NCBI GenBank assembly: GCA_934045075.1
Contig: OW203734.1
Location: 14,196,016 to 14,260,015, forward strand
Direction of reading: 5' to 3'
Source: Yponomeuta sedellus
Taxonomy: Eukaryota > Arthropoda > Insecta > Lepidoptera > Yponomeutidae
Length of the DNA stretch: 64,000 nt
Made by a program: the position numbers and the translations under genes. Shown here one piece after another: positions 12,768 through 24,707 of the stretch. The notes beneath the pieces were generated by a model. The model was not told the origin of the DNA. It worked only from the letters and a program-made list of their open reading frames with translations, and made no database searches. How positions within the stretch are numbered: position 1 is the stretch's first letter; every line of letters starts with the position of its first letter.

Positions 12768-12800
<33 letters not shown>
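12680..12800. repeat. 32-bp inverted repeat plus AT microsatellite
   Basis: ACATGATGTCTAAAATGAAT... (12680-12711) pairs with 12732-12763. An (AT)n run and further TGAACATGAAC repeats follow. Confidence 0.75.
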
Positions 12801-12803
<3 letters not shown>

Positions 12804-12844
12804 CATGAACGTGAACATGAACTTTGTTTATATATGTGGTAGGT

Positions 12845-13172
12845 GTTATCAACCCTTGTATGTCCCCAAGCTGGGGCACGGGTCTCTTCCTGCATTGCAC
12901 GAAGGTTAGGCCATACTCCACCACGGGGGCCAAGTCCGGGTTTGTGGAGAATGGTAAGACATTGGCAGGCCTTACTGTCAGAAGTTATCCAGAGACAGCC
13001 GGCACCAACGGCTTAAGTTGCCTTGCAAAGCACGTAAGCGCTTGCAAAAATGCCACTAGAGGTAGTCACGGGACGGTCACCCATCCTGCACCTGACCACG
13101 CCAGTTGTTGCTTAATTCAAGTGATTGATTCCAATCACTCGGTTCGCTTATGCAACGAACGCTTTCGACCGC
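12845..13172 (-). repeat. Family A repeat
   Basis: TTATCAACCCTTGTATGTCC through CCATCCTGCACCTGACC and the ATTCCAATCACTCGGTTCG end. Confidence 0.8.
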
Positions 13173-13478
13173 TTCCGATGTGGTAGGTAAATAATACAAT
13201 ATGCACAGTCGACCCTTTTGGCATTTCCGGAGTATTTCCGTTGGGCTGTGAACACATATTTTTAGCATTATTTTCATTATAACATAGTATCAAAGTACAG
13301 GTAGGTATGAGCCACTTACATAACATTTACTCATTTACGACTGAATAATTTTATTTTCTTTCCGTTTTGCGACTGACGAAGCTAGTGTTTTAGTAAATGG
13401 ACCAATAAATTGCTAATCATTGAATAATATTTAAAAGTAGTTGTAGTAATACATAGAAAAAGGATTTTTCAAGACGTA

Positions 13479-13990
13479 AAAATTGGCTATTTAGTGGCGT
13501 GCTGGTCCCAACACTTATGTATGGTACGTATGGTAGCCAGACTTGGATGTGACAAAAGAAGCAAGAAAGTAGGATTAATGCAGTAGAAATGAGGTCCTTG
13601 ATAAGTTTGTGTAGTGTTACTTTGAATGACAGGATACGCCATAGTCTGATTAGAGAACGTAGTGGACTGAAAGAGGATGTAGTGACTAGAATTGAGAAAG
13701 GAATGTTGCGTTGGTTTGGGCATGTGGAGAGGATGAAGGAAGAAAGATTGACGAAACAAATATATATTGCGAATATGAGTGGAAGGGCTGGTAAGGGACG
13801 TCCCAGACTGACATACATCAACCAAATAGGGGATGTATTAGCAAAGGGAAAGATAAAAAGTACCCGGAACCGGCGTGCGTGCATGCAACGACTTATGAAC
13901 TTTGATGAAGCGAAGGTGATTTGTCAGGATCGTGGCAAGTGGCAGTCCCTAGTCTCTGGCTACCGGTCTGGGATATGTAAATAAGAATAA
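13479..13990 (+). pseudogene. RTE-type LINE, 3' end of the ORF
   Basis: C-terminal part of a non-LTR retrotransposon reverse-transcriptase ORF. An upstream stretch reads SGVLVPTLMYGTYGSQTWM, then a stop. The open part (13589-13984) contains NAVEMRSLISLC, MLRWFGHVERM, GRAGKGRPRLTY and RRACMQRLMNFDEAK, the conserved C-terminal block of lepidopteran RTE-like elements. Catalytic domains are absent (5'-truncated). Confidence 0.8.
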
Positions 13991-14105
13991 AAAGACTAAA
14001 ATATAGCTCCGAGAACTGAGGAGCAAAAAAGTTAACCGAGAACCAGACCACGCAGCGGATGGTCTGACGACCTGGTTACAGTGGTGGGGAATCAGTCAAT
14101 ACATA

Positions 14106-15372
14106 GGCTGCTACTTATGTATGCGGAATCTGGGATTCTAATAATTTTAAACGCAATTTCTGACCTCCATGGTCAAATTCGTTCTTTTTTTAAATACTGG
14201 CCACTAATATTTTTCTCCTATATACGTTAGTGTTTTGTATTTGTTGGGTTTAAAATGTCATATCGCTGAAAAAATGGAACTCACTCCTGAAAATATTCGT
14301 GCTATGATTTATTACGATTTTCGACGTGGTTTATCGCAACAACAGTGCGTATATCAATTAACTTCAACTTTTGGTGGTGAAGCTCCATCAAAAACGACTG
14401 TGTATCACTGGTTTAGTGAGTTTAATCGCGGGCGCAGTAAGCTCACGGACGAAGTTAAAGAAGGTCACCCGAAATCGGTGGTTGTGCCAAAAAATATTGA
14501 AGCTGTGCAAAAACTAATAATGTTGCGAGATAGACGCTATTCTGGGCATATGTATGACGAGCCCTCATAGGATATTACATGAACATTTGTCTGTAAAAAA
14601 AATTTGTTCGCGTTGGATCCCGCACAACTTAACTCAGGATCAAAAAATATGCACGCGTCGAATGGTGCAAGAAAACCTTAAAAAAATTCAACGGAGGCGA
14701 CTCAAAATCTGTTTATAATATCTACACAGTTGACGAATCCTGGATCTACGCGTACAATCCCGAAACTGAACAACAGTGAACAGTTTTGGTGTTTCAAAAT
14801 GAGCCGAACCCTACGAAAGTGGCTCGTGCAAAAAGCACTATAAAGCAAATGGTGGCCTGCTTTTTTGGTATAAATGGCCATGTGACTACAATATCACGGG
14901 AATCGCAGAACGGTTAAATCGGAGTGGTAAACGACCATTTGTTTGCCGGAAGTATTTGAAGAAATACGCCAAAAGAACCAGCGACGCAGAATCATACTTT
15001 ACCATGACAATGCCAGCTGTCATACATCTCAGGAAACAAAAAGTACATTTTTGGATGGTCAATAAATAGAATTGATGGGTCATCCACTGTAGAGCCCTGA
15101 TTTGGCTCCCAATGATTTCTATTTATTCCAAATGTAAAGAATAAATTACGTGGTCAACGATCTTCGACCCGTGAAGATGCCGTAGATGCGTTCAAACAGC
15201 ATGTTTTGGAGATACCTCAATCAGAGTGGAAAAAGTGTTTTACAAATTGGTTTCATCGAATGCAAAAGTGCATCGATCATAGTGGACAATACTTTGAAAA
15301 ACAATAAAAGCATATTTAGCCATATACATTTGTTTATTTTTTCTATTCCGCATACATAAGTAGCAGCCCTCG
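14106..15372 (+). mobile_element. Full-length mariner element with a decayed transposase
   Basis: Terminal inverted repeats GGCTGCTACTTATGTATGCG (left) and its complement at the right end, next to TA at 14104-14105 and 15373-15374. The right end carries four extra bases (CGAG) missing on the left. Between them lies a mariner-family transposase on the same strand, broken by frameshifts and stops. Length (1,267 bp) is typical of mariner. Confidence 0.9.
14274..15307 (+). pseudogene. Mariner D,D34D transposase, frameshifted
   Basis: The ATG at 14274 opens the paired helix-turn-helix domain (MELTPENIRAMIYYDFRRGL, then TTVYHWFSEFNRGR). The frame fails near 14570 and the rest is spread over several frames with in-frame stops. 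The catalytic triad can still be followed: TVDESW (near 14730), HDNASCH (near 15005) and PDLAPNDFYLF (near 15100). The last two are the 34-residue spacing that defines the mariner D,D34D group. The final stop is next to AATAAAAG near 15305. It is not functional as it stands. Confidence 0.88.
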
Positions 15373-15384
15373 TATGAACGGCAC

Positions 15385-15465
15385 AGGTTCGGGAAGCTTG
15401 AAATACCATGAGTAAGGCCGATGTTCTGGAGTCGGCATCAAATGGCTGATGATGATGATGAAGTG
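15385..15465 (+). repeat. LINE tail with (GAT)n
   Basis: GGCATCAAATGGCTGATGAT followed by a GAT microsatellite, a common 3' end of lepidopteran LINEs. It starts about 10 bp beyond the mariner. Confidence 0.45.
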
Positions 15466-15724
15466 AGACGTATGGTGGCGAAGATATAATATTAGATGCG
15501 TGCATTAGCCAGCCAAAATAGTATCGCAGCATACATTTAGATGACGGAAAATGATGTAGTCAACAGTAGTTCAAACTTTAAATTGTAGTAACTATTCACT
15601 CGATTTGCAGGCGACTGCTATTGACTGTATCTATCAAAAAGTCTACGTTATTGTGGTAATTGCAACAGAAATTATATCAAAATAGTATATCTGTAATAAT
15701 CTGTTTAATATATCTAGTCCAGTT

Positions 15725-15925
15725 AGAAAAAAAGAAGCTTCAATCAATATTTATTCCTACAAGTAGTTATTTCATGTCACCCAGGATGAAATGAAAATTC
15801 TAAGTTATATTGGAATAAACAAGTGGACAAACATACATACATAAATCATGAAAATGTTACACACATTTTTCGTGTGAGCAATCGTGTGAAGAAATTCTTC
15901 AATAGTGGCGATTTATATGAATCCT
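15725..15925. repeat. Dispersed repeat, copy 1 of a pair
   Basis: AGTTATTTCATGTCACCCAG, ATGAAATGAAAATTCTAAGT and TTCAATAGTGGCGATTTATA are shared with 23520-23735. Confidence 0.7.
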
Positions 15926-17756
15926 TTTATTTTTGTACCGTTTTTGCTACAAAAAGTTCAATATGATCATAAAATTATACAAAATAACTATAAGAACTTC
16001 ATCTCCGACGTCAAATGTCGCATAAAGATAGACAGCATATATACCATTCATTCATCATACTCATTTGAATTGCTCAGCGGCGTGAAGCGCTTCATCTAAA
16101 TCCCTAAGAGGAGGAGGAATCTGCTGAATTATTCACAAAAAACCCTTTTTAGTTAGTGTAGGTTTTATTGTTTATTTATAGGTACACCTAATCATAATAT
16201 ACACTCTTTAGTCGGTAAAGAACCCAAAAGACATATTTCGTGCAAAAGGAAACAAAAATTTAGGAACCTAACAACAATGCAAAATGATTCTCTCTTTTTG
16301 CATGAAGTTAGAGACGTTAAATTAGAGAATAACATTGTAAATAATTCTATATTCAAGTAAGTAATGACTATTGGCTTTGCTATTAGATTTACTTTGTTAT
16401 ATAGGGTATAACAAGATTCCCAAATTTATTCGAAAATGGTGAGGGATAAAGGGAAGCGGAGAGGTACAACTCGTCAATACGTACAAAAAAAACCATGTTT
16501 ATAACTTCAATTCCAAGAAGTAAAAAGAAAATTCGGATGCTTCATACAAAAGGTGCCTTTGACGCATACAATTTGGCTCCAAACACGTGACTCTCCTATT
16601 ATGAAATACCTTTTTGCGGATAAATATAGAATCTTGCTACATTCTGTACAAGTGATAACACGAAAATAATGAAGTTACTGTTGTATCGATAAGTTATTTA
16701 TTTATAGCCTTATTTACTGTACAATGGTTTTAGATACATGATATTGTTAAAAATTTAAATAGTTTCACCTACCTCAACATTAAGATAGATTTAAGAATAC
16801 TTCTGTTACGATTATTAAATAAAATTTATTGGATATAATAATGTTATGTACAAATTCTACATAGTAACAAAATATTATTAAGTGTTTCACCAAAATATGT
16901 AAACTTATATATAATTATATGTTAGTTAAAAAAACTCAATACATAAATCCAGTTCACTATCTTTTGTTTTGCCATGCAATTACTTGGTCCTCAACATTAA
17001 TAAATTCTAAAGAATTAACAATAGTTACATAATATTTTTTACATTAAACACAGCTCAAACACAAACAGAAACTTACAATCTCAAAAAAGTACACATTTTC
17101 GTGAAACAACCTTACGAAATACGTAACTAATATGTACTTAGTCAGAAATTTTACTCAATTCTTATTACTAATCACAGATTTCAAATTTTTATCTTCCAGT
17201 AGAATCCTTAAATCATTAGACAACAACTAAAGAATTATTTGCTCTTTACGATTTCATATTACTTTTGTTTCAATATCAATCCGTTCCCATGAGCAAACTG
17301 CCTTAAATTACTTTCAACCGATTTTTCTGTCCCCATTGACAGAAAAAAGTGGTTTGCTTTGTAGGAGGCTTGTGTCCAGCAGTGGACGAATATGAGCAAA
17401 TTGTGTTAGAAAACTACTCATGTTGTTAGTTGTTAAACATTCCGAGCCCTATCTCTGATAGATTACGGTCTGTAACGTCCCCTTATCTTTGACAAAGAGC
17501 CTTTGAAATAGGGCCACTGAAATTTAAGGATCAAATTATTAATTGCTATAATTTAAATCACAAGCATTGTGCTTGAATTGATCGCTTTCTTATCTCTGTG
17601 TTGGAACTATCGCTCCTAGCTTTAGATGAGGATACACCATTAAGGTATAGCAATTAAGAAGTCATTACCGAGCTAACTGATGCTGATTGCCCAGGGTATT
17701 CAGCCCCGTTTTATAAATTTACAATAGTAATAAAAATAAAACATCTGCGTAACACG
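15926..17756. other. AT-rich stretch without features
   Basis: The longest repeat-poor stretch in the left half. It is within or downstream of the dpr gene, and no exon is recognisable. Confidence 0.5.
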
Positions 17757-17830
17757 ATTATTTATACAGCGTCCAGTGGCACCTTCACTCACATTAGATG
17801 TGTGAAGAAAGCACTCGGACGTTGCAGTAC
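17757..17830 (+). repeat. Family C hairpin repeat
   Basis: TTATACAGCGTCCAGTGGCA to GAAAGCACTCGGACGTTGCAG. Confidence 0.55.
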
Positions 17831-18750
17831 ATTGATTTTTGTTTTGATGAAGTATTCTGAAAAATACAATTAGTAATATAAACCTAAAATTGTCAGTGAT
17901 TTTCACTCCACAGACCAAAAGACCAGGTTTGGCGAAAGTAGCGTCTGAATTTATTACTAATTGTAGTTTTATGAAACAGCTAGCTCCCTGTTTGAGGTTT
18001 TAACATGAGCCATAAGAATCAGGCGATGACGGATAATAGAATTTTAATACATCATCAAATTATATCATTCATAAAAAGTAAAATATTGTTTAAATTTAAA
18101 ACCAAGTAACGCTAGATGAGTAAATAATAAACCCATGTTTCTGACTAATCATCATACAGTCGTGATTTTATGTACATTTGTAGCAACAAATAAAACTGCC
18201 TTGAATAAGGTTACCATAGACGGTTATGGTATATTTACTCGTAATCAGCAAAATTATAACTTCTCTTTGCCAGTCCCATTCGCAGTACGACAAAGCGACA
18301 GAGGTTCATGCCGTAATGAGATCAAAGATTACAATCGCCTTCCCATCCTGGCACGAAACAATTCCACGTAACAATTTAAAACCCAATTATCCTAAAGCAA
18401 ATGGATAGATAATGAGGGCCTTAAATTCGTTCCTTAGATAAAAATTAGCATCAGCGGCGTTATTGAGGCTAGAATTAAATTCGAGGACTCCCAGAACAAG
18501 GCGCCTTTATTCCATGTGTCGTGATGGACTGCTGCTTGATTCTCGCCAGCTAGAAAAAATACAAGAGTTTAGTATCATCAGTGATCAGAAGCCTAATTAT
18601 GCGCAATAAATTTTGACGAAATCCTAAGGTTTTCCATAGCGATTGGTTCGGATTTGACAGTGAGACGATTGGAATCCCTCAGGATTTGGTGAGCGTAACT
18701 TTGAAGCTTAAGCGGAGATTAACCGGTTTTACATTGCACGATAACCGTAA

Positions 18751-18892
18751 GTGCCTTTTCACATGCAGCCGGCCGCTGCTGTCCTCTCGCCAGCCGGTGG
18801 TTGTGCATGTGAAGACTGTCATTGGATCTCCTACATTACTACTTTACCCGGCCCGGCGACCGGACGGCGGCCGGTTGCATGTGAAAAGGCAC
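18751..18892. mobile_element. 142-bp MITE with TAA duplication (PIF/Harbinger-like)
   Basis: Inverted termini GTGCCTTTTCACATGCAGCC and GTGCCTTTTCACATGCAACC, flanked by TAA at 18748-18750 and 18893-18895. A 3-bp TWA duplication is typical of PIF/Harbinger. The GC-rich interior is itself partly palindromic (CCGGCCGC near both ends). Confidence 0.75.
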
Positions 18893-19202
18893 TAACAACG
18901 TATGTTCGATAGTAACGACATGTTCGCAAAACTGCGAGAGGTTTTTTACTCAGCTATTCTTCAGAGTCTAAAGACAAGGGTTTTCAACTAGTGCGTCCTG
19001 CCTTAAAGCTGAATATAGACACTGACGGCTGGACTAGTCCACCGATTTAAAGTTGGTGAGTGGTTATAGAATGAGCTATGCTCGCAGTCTCTTTGATGGG
19101 TCACTTCAGGAATGACCCACCAAAGAACTTATGTGAGTGACTTATTCTATAAGATTAGCAAGCTAAAGTTTGATTGATTGGCCTTTTTGCATCTACGTAA
19201 TG

Positions 19203-19300
19203 AGATGATTTATACAGCGGCCAGTGGTATCTTCACGCACACTGGATGGGTGAAGGGACCACTCCGACGCTGTAGTGCCTGAAACATGGTTTTATAGCTG
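19203..19300 (+). repeat. Family C hairpin repeat
   Basis: ATTTATACAGCGGCCAGTGG ... GGACCACTCCGACGCTGTAG: the ends pair (CAGCG-CCAGTGG with CCACT-CGACGCTG). Relatives are at 17757-17830, 29907-29985 and 41725-41805. Confidence 0.6.
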
Positions 19301-20297
19301 AAGTGGCAATGTGCTATTCACATACGCCAAAAAAACTGACGGTGGATAAAGCGCAAAGGTTCTCCAGCACACTGGCAAATGGAGCATAGATTCCCCATCA
19401 GCCCTACTTGGTTTAGTATTGTGGTTATACGAGAAGTGCAGTGTCAATAGTAATAGCAACTAGTAACAACATTTCAAGTGTAAACGAACTCGCGCTGAAG
19501 ATCCCAAACTGAATGAAAAAATAAACAGGATTCGAATCTCGAAACGTCAGAAACGAAGATACAAGTAGTTACTGACAAATATTCGCGATTAGACGCGTTC
19601 AGAAGAAGAAGAAGAAGACTTGTTCAATACATAACGATGTATGAGCGTCACCAGTCATTTAGAAATACTGTAATTTTTATTTTGCATTACTTCCGTCCTG
19701 TATTGTTAGTTTTTGTGAAGTCATTTAGGGTAACGAAAAATATACATACTGGACTAGCTATTATTTTCAAAATTAGCGCCATAATTATGTATCTAAATCT
19801 TGGTTACTATGGCTTCTTAATAGACGTCGAACAAATTATAGAACACCCTCTAGATGAGATTGGTAGTACATGATACAAAAACATAACCCTGCCTTTAACG
19901 CAATCGGGTAAAAAGACTGTAGTCAAGCGTTCTAACTTCTAGTAATGTTGTCAGTGTACAACATTTTAATATCAAACATGACATCGTAGACCTTTCAAAG
20001 CAAAGGAAGTAATATTCCCCAGGTTTATTAAATACTATGTACATCAAAGGAGTAGAATGCAAAAAGATCTCATAACTTAAGACAAGTATGTTCGTATATT
20101 ACTTCCGTATTACTCACTTAAATGATTGCATACTTTTATTACATGCCTACGGATCCATAAGGCTTGAATGTGCTATTAAAAGGCGAGGAATGGGAAACAT
20201 GCGTGAAAAATGTTTTCAGAGAGGCCACAGAACAGAGTCGATTGATAAGCATAAACCTTCTTATAGATAAATACACGTGGATAGTTTTTCCTCAAGA
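19301..20297. other. No feature recognised
   Basis: A GAA microsatellite at 19600-19618, and a 78-codon frame (19637-19873) with hydrophobic content but no family match. Confidence 0.45.
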
Positions 20298-20440
20298 CTT
20301 CTTCTTCTTCTTCTTCAGGCTGTATTAGTCCACTGCTGGACATAACCCTCCCCTAATGAGCGCCATAGCGCCCTGTCTTCAGCTTGCCCCATCCAGCATC
20401 TACCGGCAGTTTTTCGCAGATCGTCATCCCACCTGGTTGG
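20298..20440 (-). pseudogene. LINE ORF 3' end with (GAA)n tail, family D
   Basis: Minus-strand reading encodes the W-x-x-x-x-R...RxxWRxxxGEG-x-VQQW block (DRALWRSL, CVQQWT) common at the C-terminus of lepidopteran RTE-like LINEs, followed by (GAA)n. Related copies are at 34195, 36748 and 44398. Confidence 0.65.
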
Positions 20441-21449
20441 AGAGCGTCATATACTAAGACTTATACTATTCTTAATATTACCTAGCGAAAAGTCACTGTG
20501 GTTAAGAAACAAGGCTTATAAATTGGGCTCAAACTATGACGTTCAACATAATGTAAAAAACGTTTATTATTAGCTTCGTAAATTATGATGCATTCGTCGA
20601 AACGACAAAAGTAAGGTATCTAGGGTTAACATAGTAACTTCCGAATTGAAATATTTTGTTTTTTTTTTTTATTTACTTAGATTTATATAATAAAGGTCTT
20701 GACTTTACTGGTTGAACTTTGTGGGACTTAGTTTAACTAAGGAATTTTTAACAGACAAATTCACACTTAGTTTCATGCCAGAAGCTAGGACAAGACGTTA
20801 AGATTGGTCAATGTTTACCGTCGTTTATTAAATATGGAAGTTATTCCCCACCTCTCTTTATTTAATATTCCAGCAGCTGCAGCTGACAATACGAACTAAT
20901 TTAACTAAATTTTACTGAAACTGCAGTTTATCAATTTCATAATTTCGATTTTGTTTAAGCCTATGAACGAAAATAACATTATGTTAAATGTGTTCCAATA
21001 ACAGTATTTGGAGTTGCAACTTGTGGAGTACTTTCGCCACGTTCACATTGAACGATTGACTGATACCAATTAATTTTAATGCAAAGAAGTGGCTTCTAGA
21101 TTATTGTTTTTATATGTTTGAAAGAGTTCATGGAGTATGATATTGAATAATTTTATTGTGTAGCTAAGTGTGCCGCTATTGTTCGAGACGCAGCTATTTA
21201 GTTTTTAAAACGGTCTTATATAGTTAAGGATTTTTATTTAAATGCTATTACAGTTCTAATTTGTTACTGTTTCCATCATACATGTAAAAATATGTAAAGG
21301 ATGGATGAATGTGAGTACACCTGTTAAGGTAAGATTTGGTGAATCTTACGGTTTTCCGATTGATGAGTAGCGCTTTCACTTTTGGATAAACAATATGGAG
21401 TTCTGTCACAATCTGTACAAGGTTCAAAGTTGCTTAAAGCATATCGACT
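20441..21449. other. No feature recognised
   Basis: AT-rich sequence left of dpr exon 6. No splice-bounded frame with a hydrophobic tail was seen. Confidence 0.5.
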
Positions 21450-21660
21450 TCTGCGATGAACTAGCGGTATCACGTCTGATTACCATGCCGGCGGTCGCAG
21501 GTTCTATTCCCACTGGGGGCCGCCGTACATATGGCCTGAGTGTGGGTGTATTTCAATTTCCATTGGTTGTGATGTCCTTTCCTTGTTACTATAGCACAGC
21601 GTACCCTAGTTTAGGACCAGGGCTTGTGTTGTGTGGAAGTTATTTATCAGTAGCGTAAAA
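21450..21660 (+). repeat. tRNA-like SINE overlapping the dpr exon 6 donor side
   Basis: GAACTAGCGGTATCACGTCT, GTCGCAGGTTCTATTCCCAC and the tail TTAGGACCAGGGCTTGTGTT. A similar tail is at 63640-63790. It ends about 16 bp from the exon 6 donor (21676). Confidence 0.55.
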
Positions 21661-21676
21661 GTTAAGTTTAACTTAC

Positions 21677-21780
21677 CAATCAGAACATGTACATTTACTA
21701 AAGCCATAGAGTGGTTCTGCAAGTGACACGTATACGTCCCGCTATCGTTTTGTGACGCTGAGGCGACGCTGATTGTAGCG
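21677..21780 (-). CDS. dpr: dpr-like gene, coding exon 6 (end of Ig2)
   Basis: Exon of 104 bp, phase 2 in and phase 1 out, acceptor CATTTTTTTCAG and donor GTAAGT. It encodes the E-F-G strands of Ig2: ATISVASASQNDSGTYTC and then ALVNVHVLI, ending within a Gly codon. DSGxYTC is the canonical Ig turn. The VHVLxG ending split at the glycine is the standard dpr boundary before the last exon, which normally carries a short tail and a hydrophobic membrane or GPI-anchor segment. No such exon was recognised further left, so the protein is incomplete in this window. Confidence 0.9.
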
Positions 21781-21824
21781 CTGAAAAAAATGGACAATTA
21801 GATTCAAGAATAAACTTGTGTGAT

Positions 21825-21995
21825 GAAACGTATCATCATCATCATGAGCTGCCACTGCTACCCATTGCTGGGGATAGGCCTTTCCTTCAAATTCCTAATA
21901 TCTCACGATCCAATGCCAGCCACATCCACGGACCCAACGCCGACCCACTATATCTGCTGGTCAGCCCACTGACCGTCGTTCTGGCCCTAGCTTCT
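21825..21995 (-). repeat. LINE-derived repeat
   Basis: CCCATTGCTGGGGATAGGCC, AATGCCAGCCACATCCACGG and CACTGACCGTCGTTCTGGCC, preceded by (ATC)n, resemble the complement of a lepidopteran LINE 3' region. It lies about 45 bp upstream of the dpr exon 6 acceptor. Confidence 0.4.
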
Positions 21996-22379
21996 GTTAA
22001 TGCGTTTTAGTACAGTAACAATTGCATGATTTCATTTCATTGCTGTTTTAAATGTAAGTCTAAATATAAATCTTCTTGGCGCCAATGGTATAATAAACAC
22101 GTCACGTGACCCGTACATTTTCTGTCATTGTAGTGTAACGCACTAACAGAATTAAGTTGCTGATCTCGGCCGCCACCCTGTGATAAAATGACATGTATAG
22201 AGTGTTTAAACCCCCTAACAAGGTCAAGGTTCACCTGAGATTTCCATTGTACGTATGTTAATACCTGAGATATTAAGGTTTTTTCACAATGCTTTCCTTC
22301 ATGTTAGCGAGTTGTATTGCTACCTACAACTAGAACTTGAGAAATGTATATAAGCAACTTAGGGAACAAGTTTATTGGT

Positions 22380-22445
22380 ATATGCCGGAATTCAACCCAC
22401 GACCTCCCTAATATGAAGCCGGTTTTCTACCGCTAAGCTACCTAC
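22380..22445 (-). repeat. tRNA-like SINE head (another family)
   Basis: The complement reads TAGGTAGCTTAGCGGTAGAA then GTCGTGGGTTGAATTCCGG, spaced like A and B boxes. Confidence 0.55.
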
Positions 22446-24700
22446 GCTATAATAACAATTATTATAACTATGTATCAGCATCACGACTCAATAACACGAC
22501 TCATCACAAAAAACCAAACCAAGAAATCATGTTATTTAAAATTACACTGAAACAGTGACTTATTGAACGTTACATACAATAATGTATGTCAAAATTAATG
22601 CAAATCATATAAAATTTAAGAAGTATTTCGGTATTCACTTTGTTCATGGACTGGACAAATATAAAGTAAAAGAGTCACGTTAGATTTGATCTAATTTCAT
22701 GTAGTTAAATTATCAAAGAACAAAGTGAGTTCATGCCAAATTTTGAAGGCTTAGTGAAGCAATGCTTAGGAGAAATTCCTGTAAAAAAAGTTAGGTTTGA
22801 TTATTTTATGAGTGGAGCAAAAATAACTTATAGTCTTGAGCATTACTTCTGTTAAAAGATTTGTAAGGCCAAAATTTCTGTTTAATAATTATATTTCCAA
22901 TTCCAGTATTCAGTCAGTATTAGATAGATCGTAACATTTTACATAAATATTCTCATAATACTCCACCCACCAGCGACACTCATGTGAATAATAACAGATT
23001 GTTTTCAGAAGAAACAAAAGCTTCGCTCGTAATAATATTCTCGGAATCTGAAAAACATTGATTTCAAGACAAGCCCAATTCGGGCTCTCTAATATTACCA
23101 ACTGTATAACAATAAAAAGGCTCATGGCAGACGAATTTGATTATTGAAGCTTTGAAATTCCTGAAGCTATATTAATATATATTAAGTTTGACTGAAACGC
23201 AGTTCTGAAAATGTCTAAACTACACTTTGTGCAAAAAGGGCTACTCGTAGGTACCATTATATTAAGGATCATTTAGATAAGAATGATGTCTGGAATTAAA
23301 GTGTATGTCATAATTAAAATGCATGAGTTTTGTAAAAAATATGTAAACTCTGTAAATTAAGGACTATGAAAAGACTAACTTTGGAGTTTTTTTGTCCATA
23401 TTTTCTTCAAAATTATCTAGATTTTGAAATTGACACCTACTTTGACTTGTTATGTTCATTGAGCTGCAGTTTTTGCGCTATTTTGAATAAAACCTTTTCA
23501 TTTCATTTCATGTCAAGTTCAGTAAAAAAAAAAGGCTTCAATCGATTTATCCCCATTAGTAGTTATTTCATGTTACCCAGGATGAAATGAAAATTCTAAG
23601 TTATAGTGGAATAAACAAGTACACAAACATACATACATGGATCGTGAAAATGTTACACTCATTTCTTGTTCGAGTAATCGTCTGAAGAAAGTCTTCAATA
23701 GTGGCGATTTATTTGAATAAAACCTTTTCATTTCATTCCATTGAAATATTGATTCAATGTTTGGAGTATAGTTTCTTCTTTTGCTTGTTGGAGCTGACGA
23801 TTTTTAATTGTAACAGTTATTTAGTTATTTAAGTACCTATCAAATTCTGGTCGGTAACCAAAAAATTGGGTTTACCTGAATTAGGTACTATTAATGTAGC
23901 AAAACATATTTTTCAGATCAAACCCTAGTTTGTGCCTATCTTTCCATAATATAGGTACATGCGTGAGTTTATATATGTATGTATGCATGAGATTAATTTT
24001 TTTCTTAGCATGTCGATGGTAATAGTATATTTCATTACGAGTGCGGAAAGCCTGTCATTACATTACATAACAAAGAGTTACGAACAGTCGGAACACGAAA
24101 TGACGGTTCCGCACGTATACTGAACAACTATTTTTAATACAGTTGTGACAAAATAAAATAGAGTTTTTTTTTAAAAATGGCGCCAACGCCAACCGTAAAA
24201 GAATATAAGCAGAGATTTTTTTCACCCATTCTGGGTAGGCAAAGGGATATTGCCTACCCATACAGCAAAGTCTTCAGTAGATTTTTATTATTAATATTAA
24301 ATGAAATTTCATGAGATGGAATTAAATGAACCGTAGGTAACCTAATTGAATCAAATCATTAAATCTGATCTTGATACAAATTAGTAGGTTCTCCTTAGAT
24401 ATATTTGCATGAATCATAAAAACTTCTATGAATTTTTTTTTCTTTTTAATAGACATTATTTTACAGTTGGGAAAGAGAACGCACGAGTTCGGAAAAAGAA
24501 AAGAAAAAGCTCGAATACCTATGTAATAGCCCACATCCCGAACGCAATACGCCACTTTTTGAGCAACTGTATTAAAAAATAATTTTCATCAAAGTCTTTA
24601 CAAATAGTTACGGCCTACAACTTTGTGACAATGACTGCTTTATCACGTGCACTCATTATGTCCTCCTGAGATTTACAATTTTGCTTTAGTAAGTTACAAA
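22446..24700. other. dpr intron (exons 5-6), mostly unique
   Basis: Intron DNA with one dispersed repeat (23520-23735) and a weak inverted pair TACGAGTGCGGAA / GTTCCGCACGTA near 24037-24118. Confidence 0.6.
23520..23735. repeat. Dispersed repeat, copy 2 of a pair
   Basis: The same ~200-bp block as 15725-15925, ending TTGAATAAAACCTTTTCATT with TTCATTTCAT repeats, a tail also seen near 23490 and 36670. Confidence 0.7.
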
Positions 24701-24707
24701 ATCTCAC

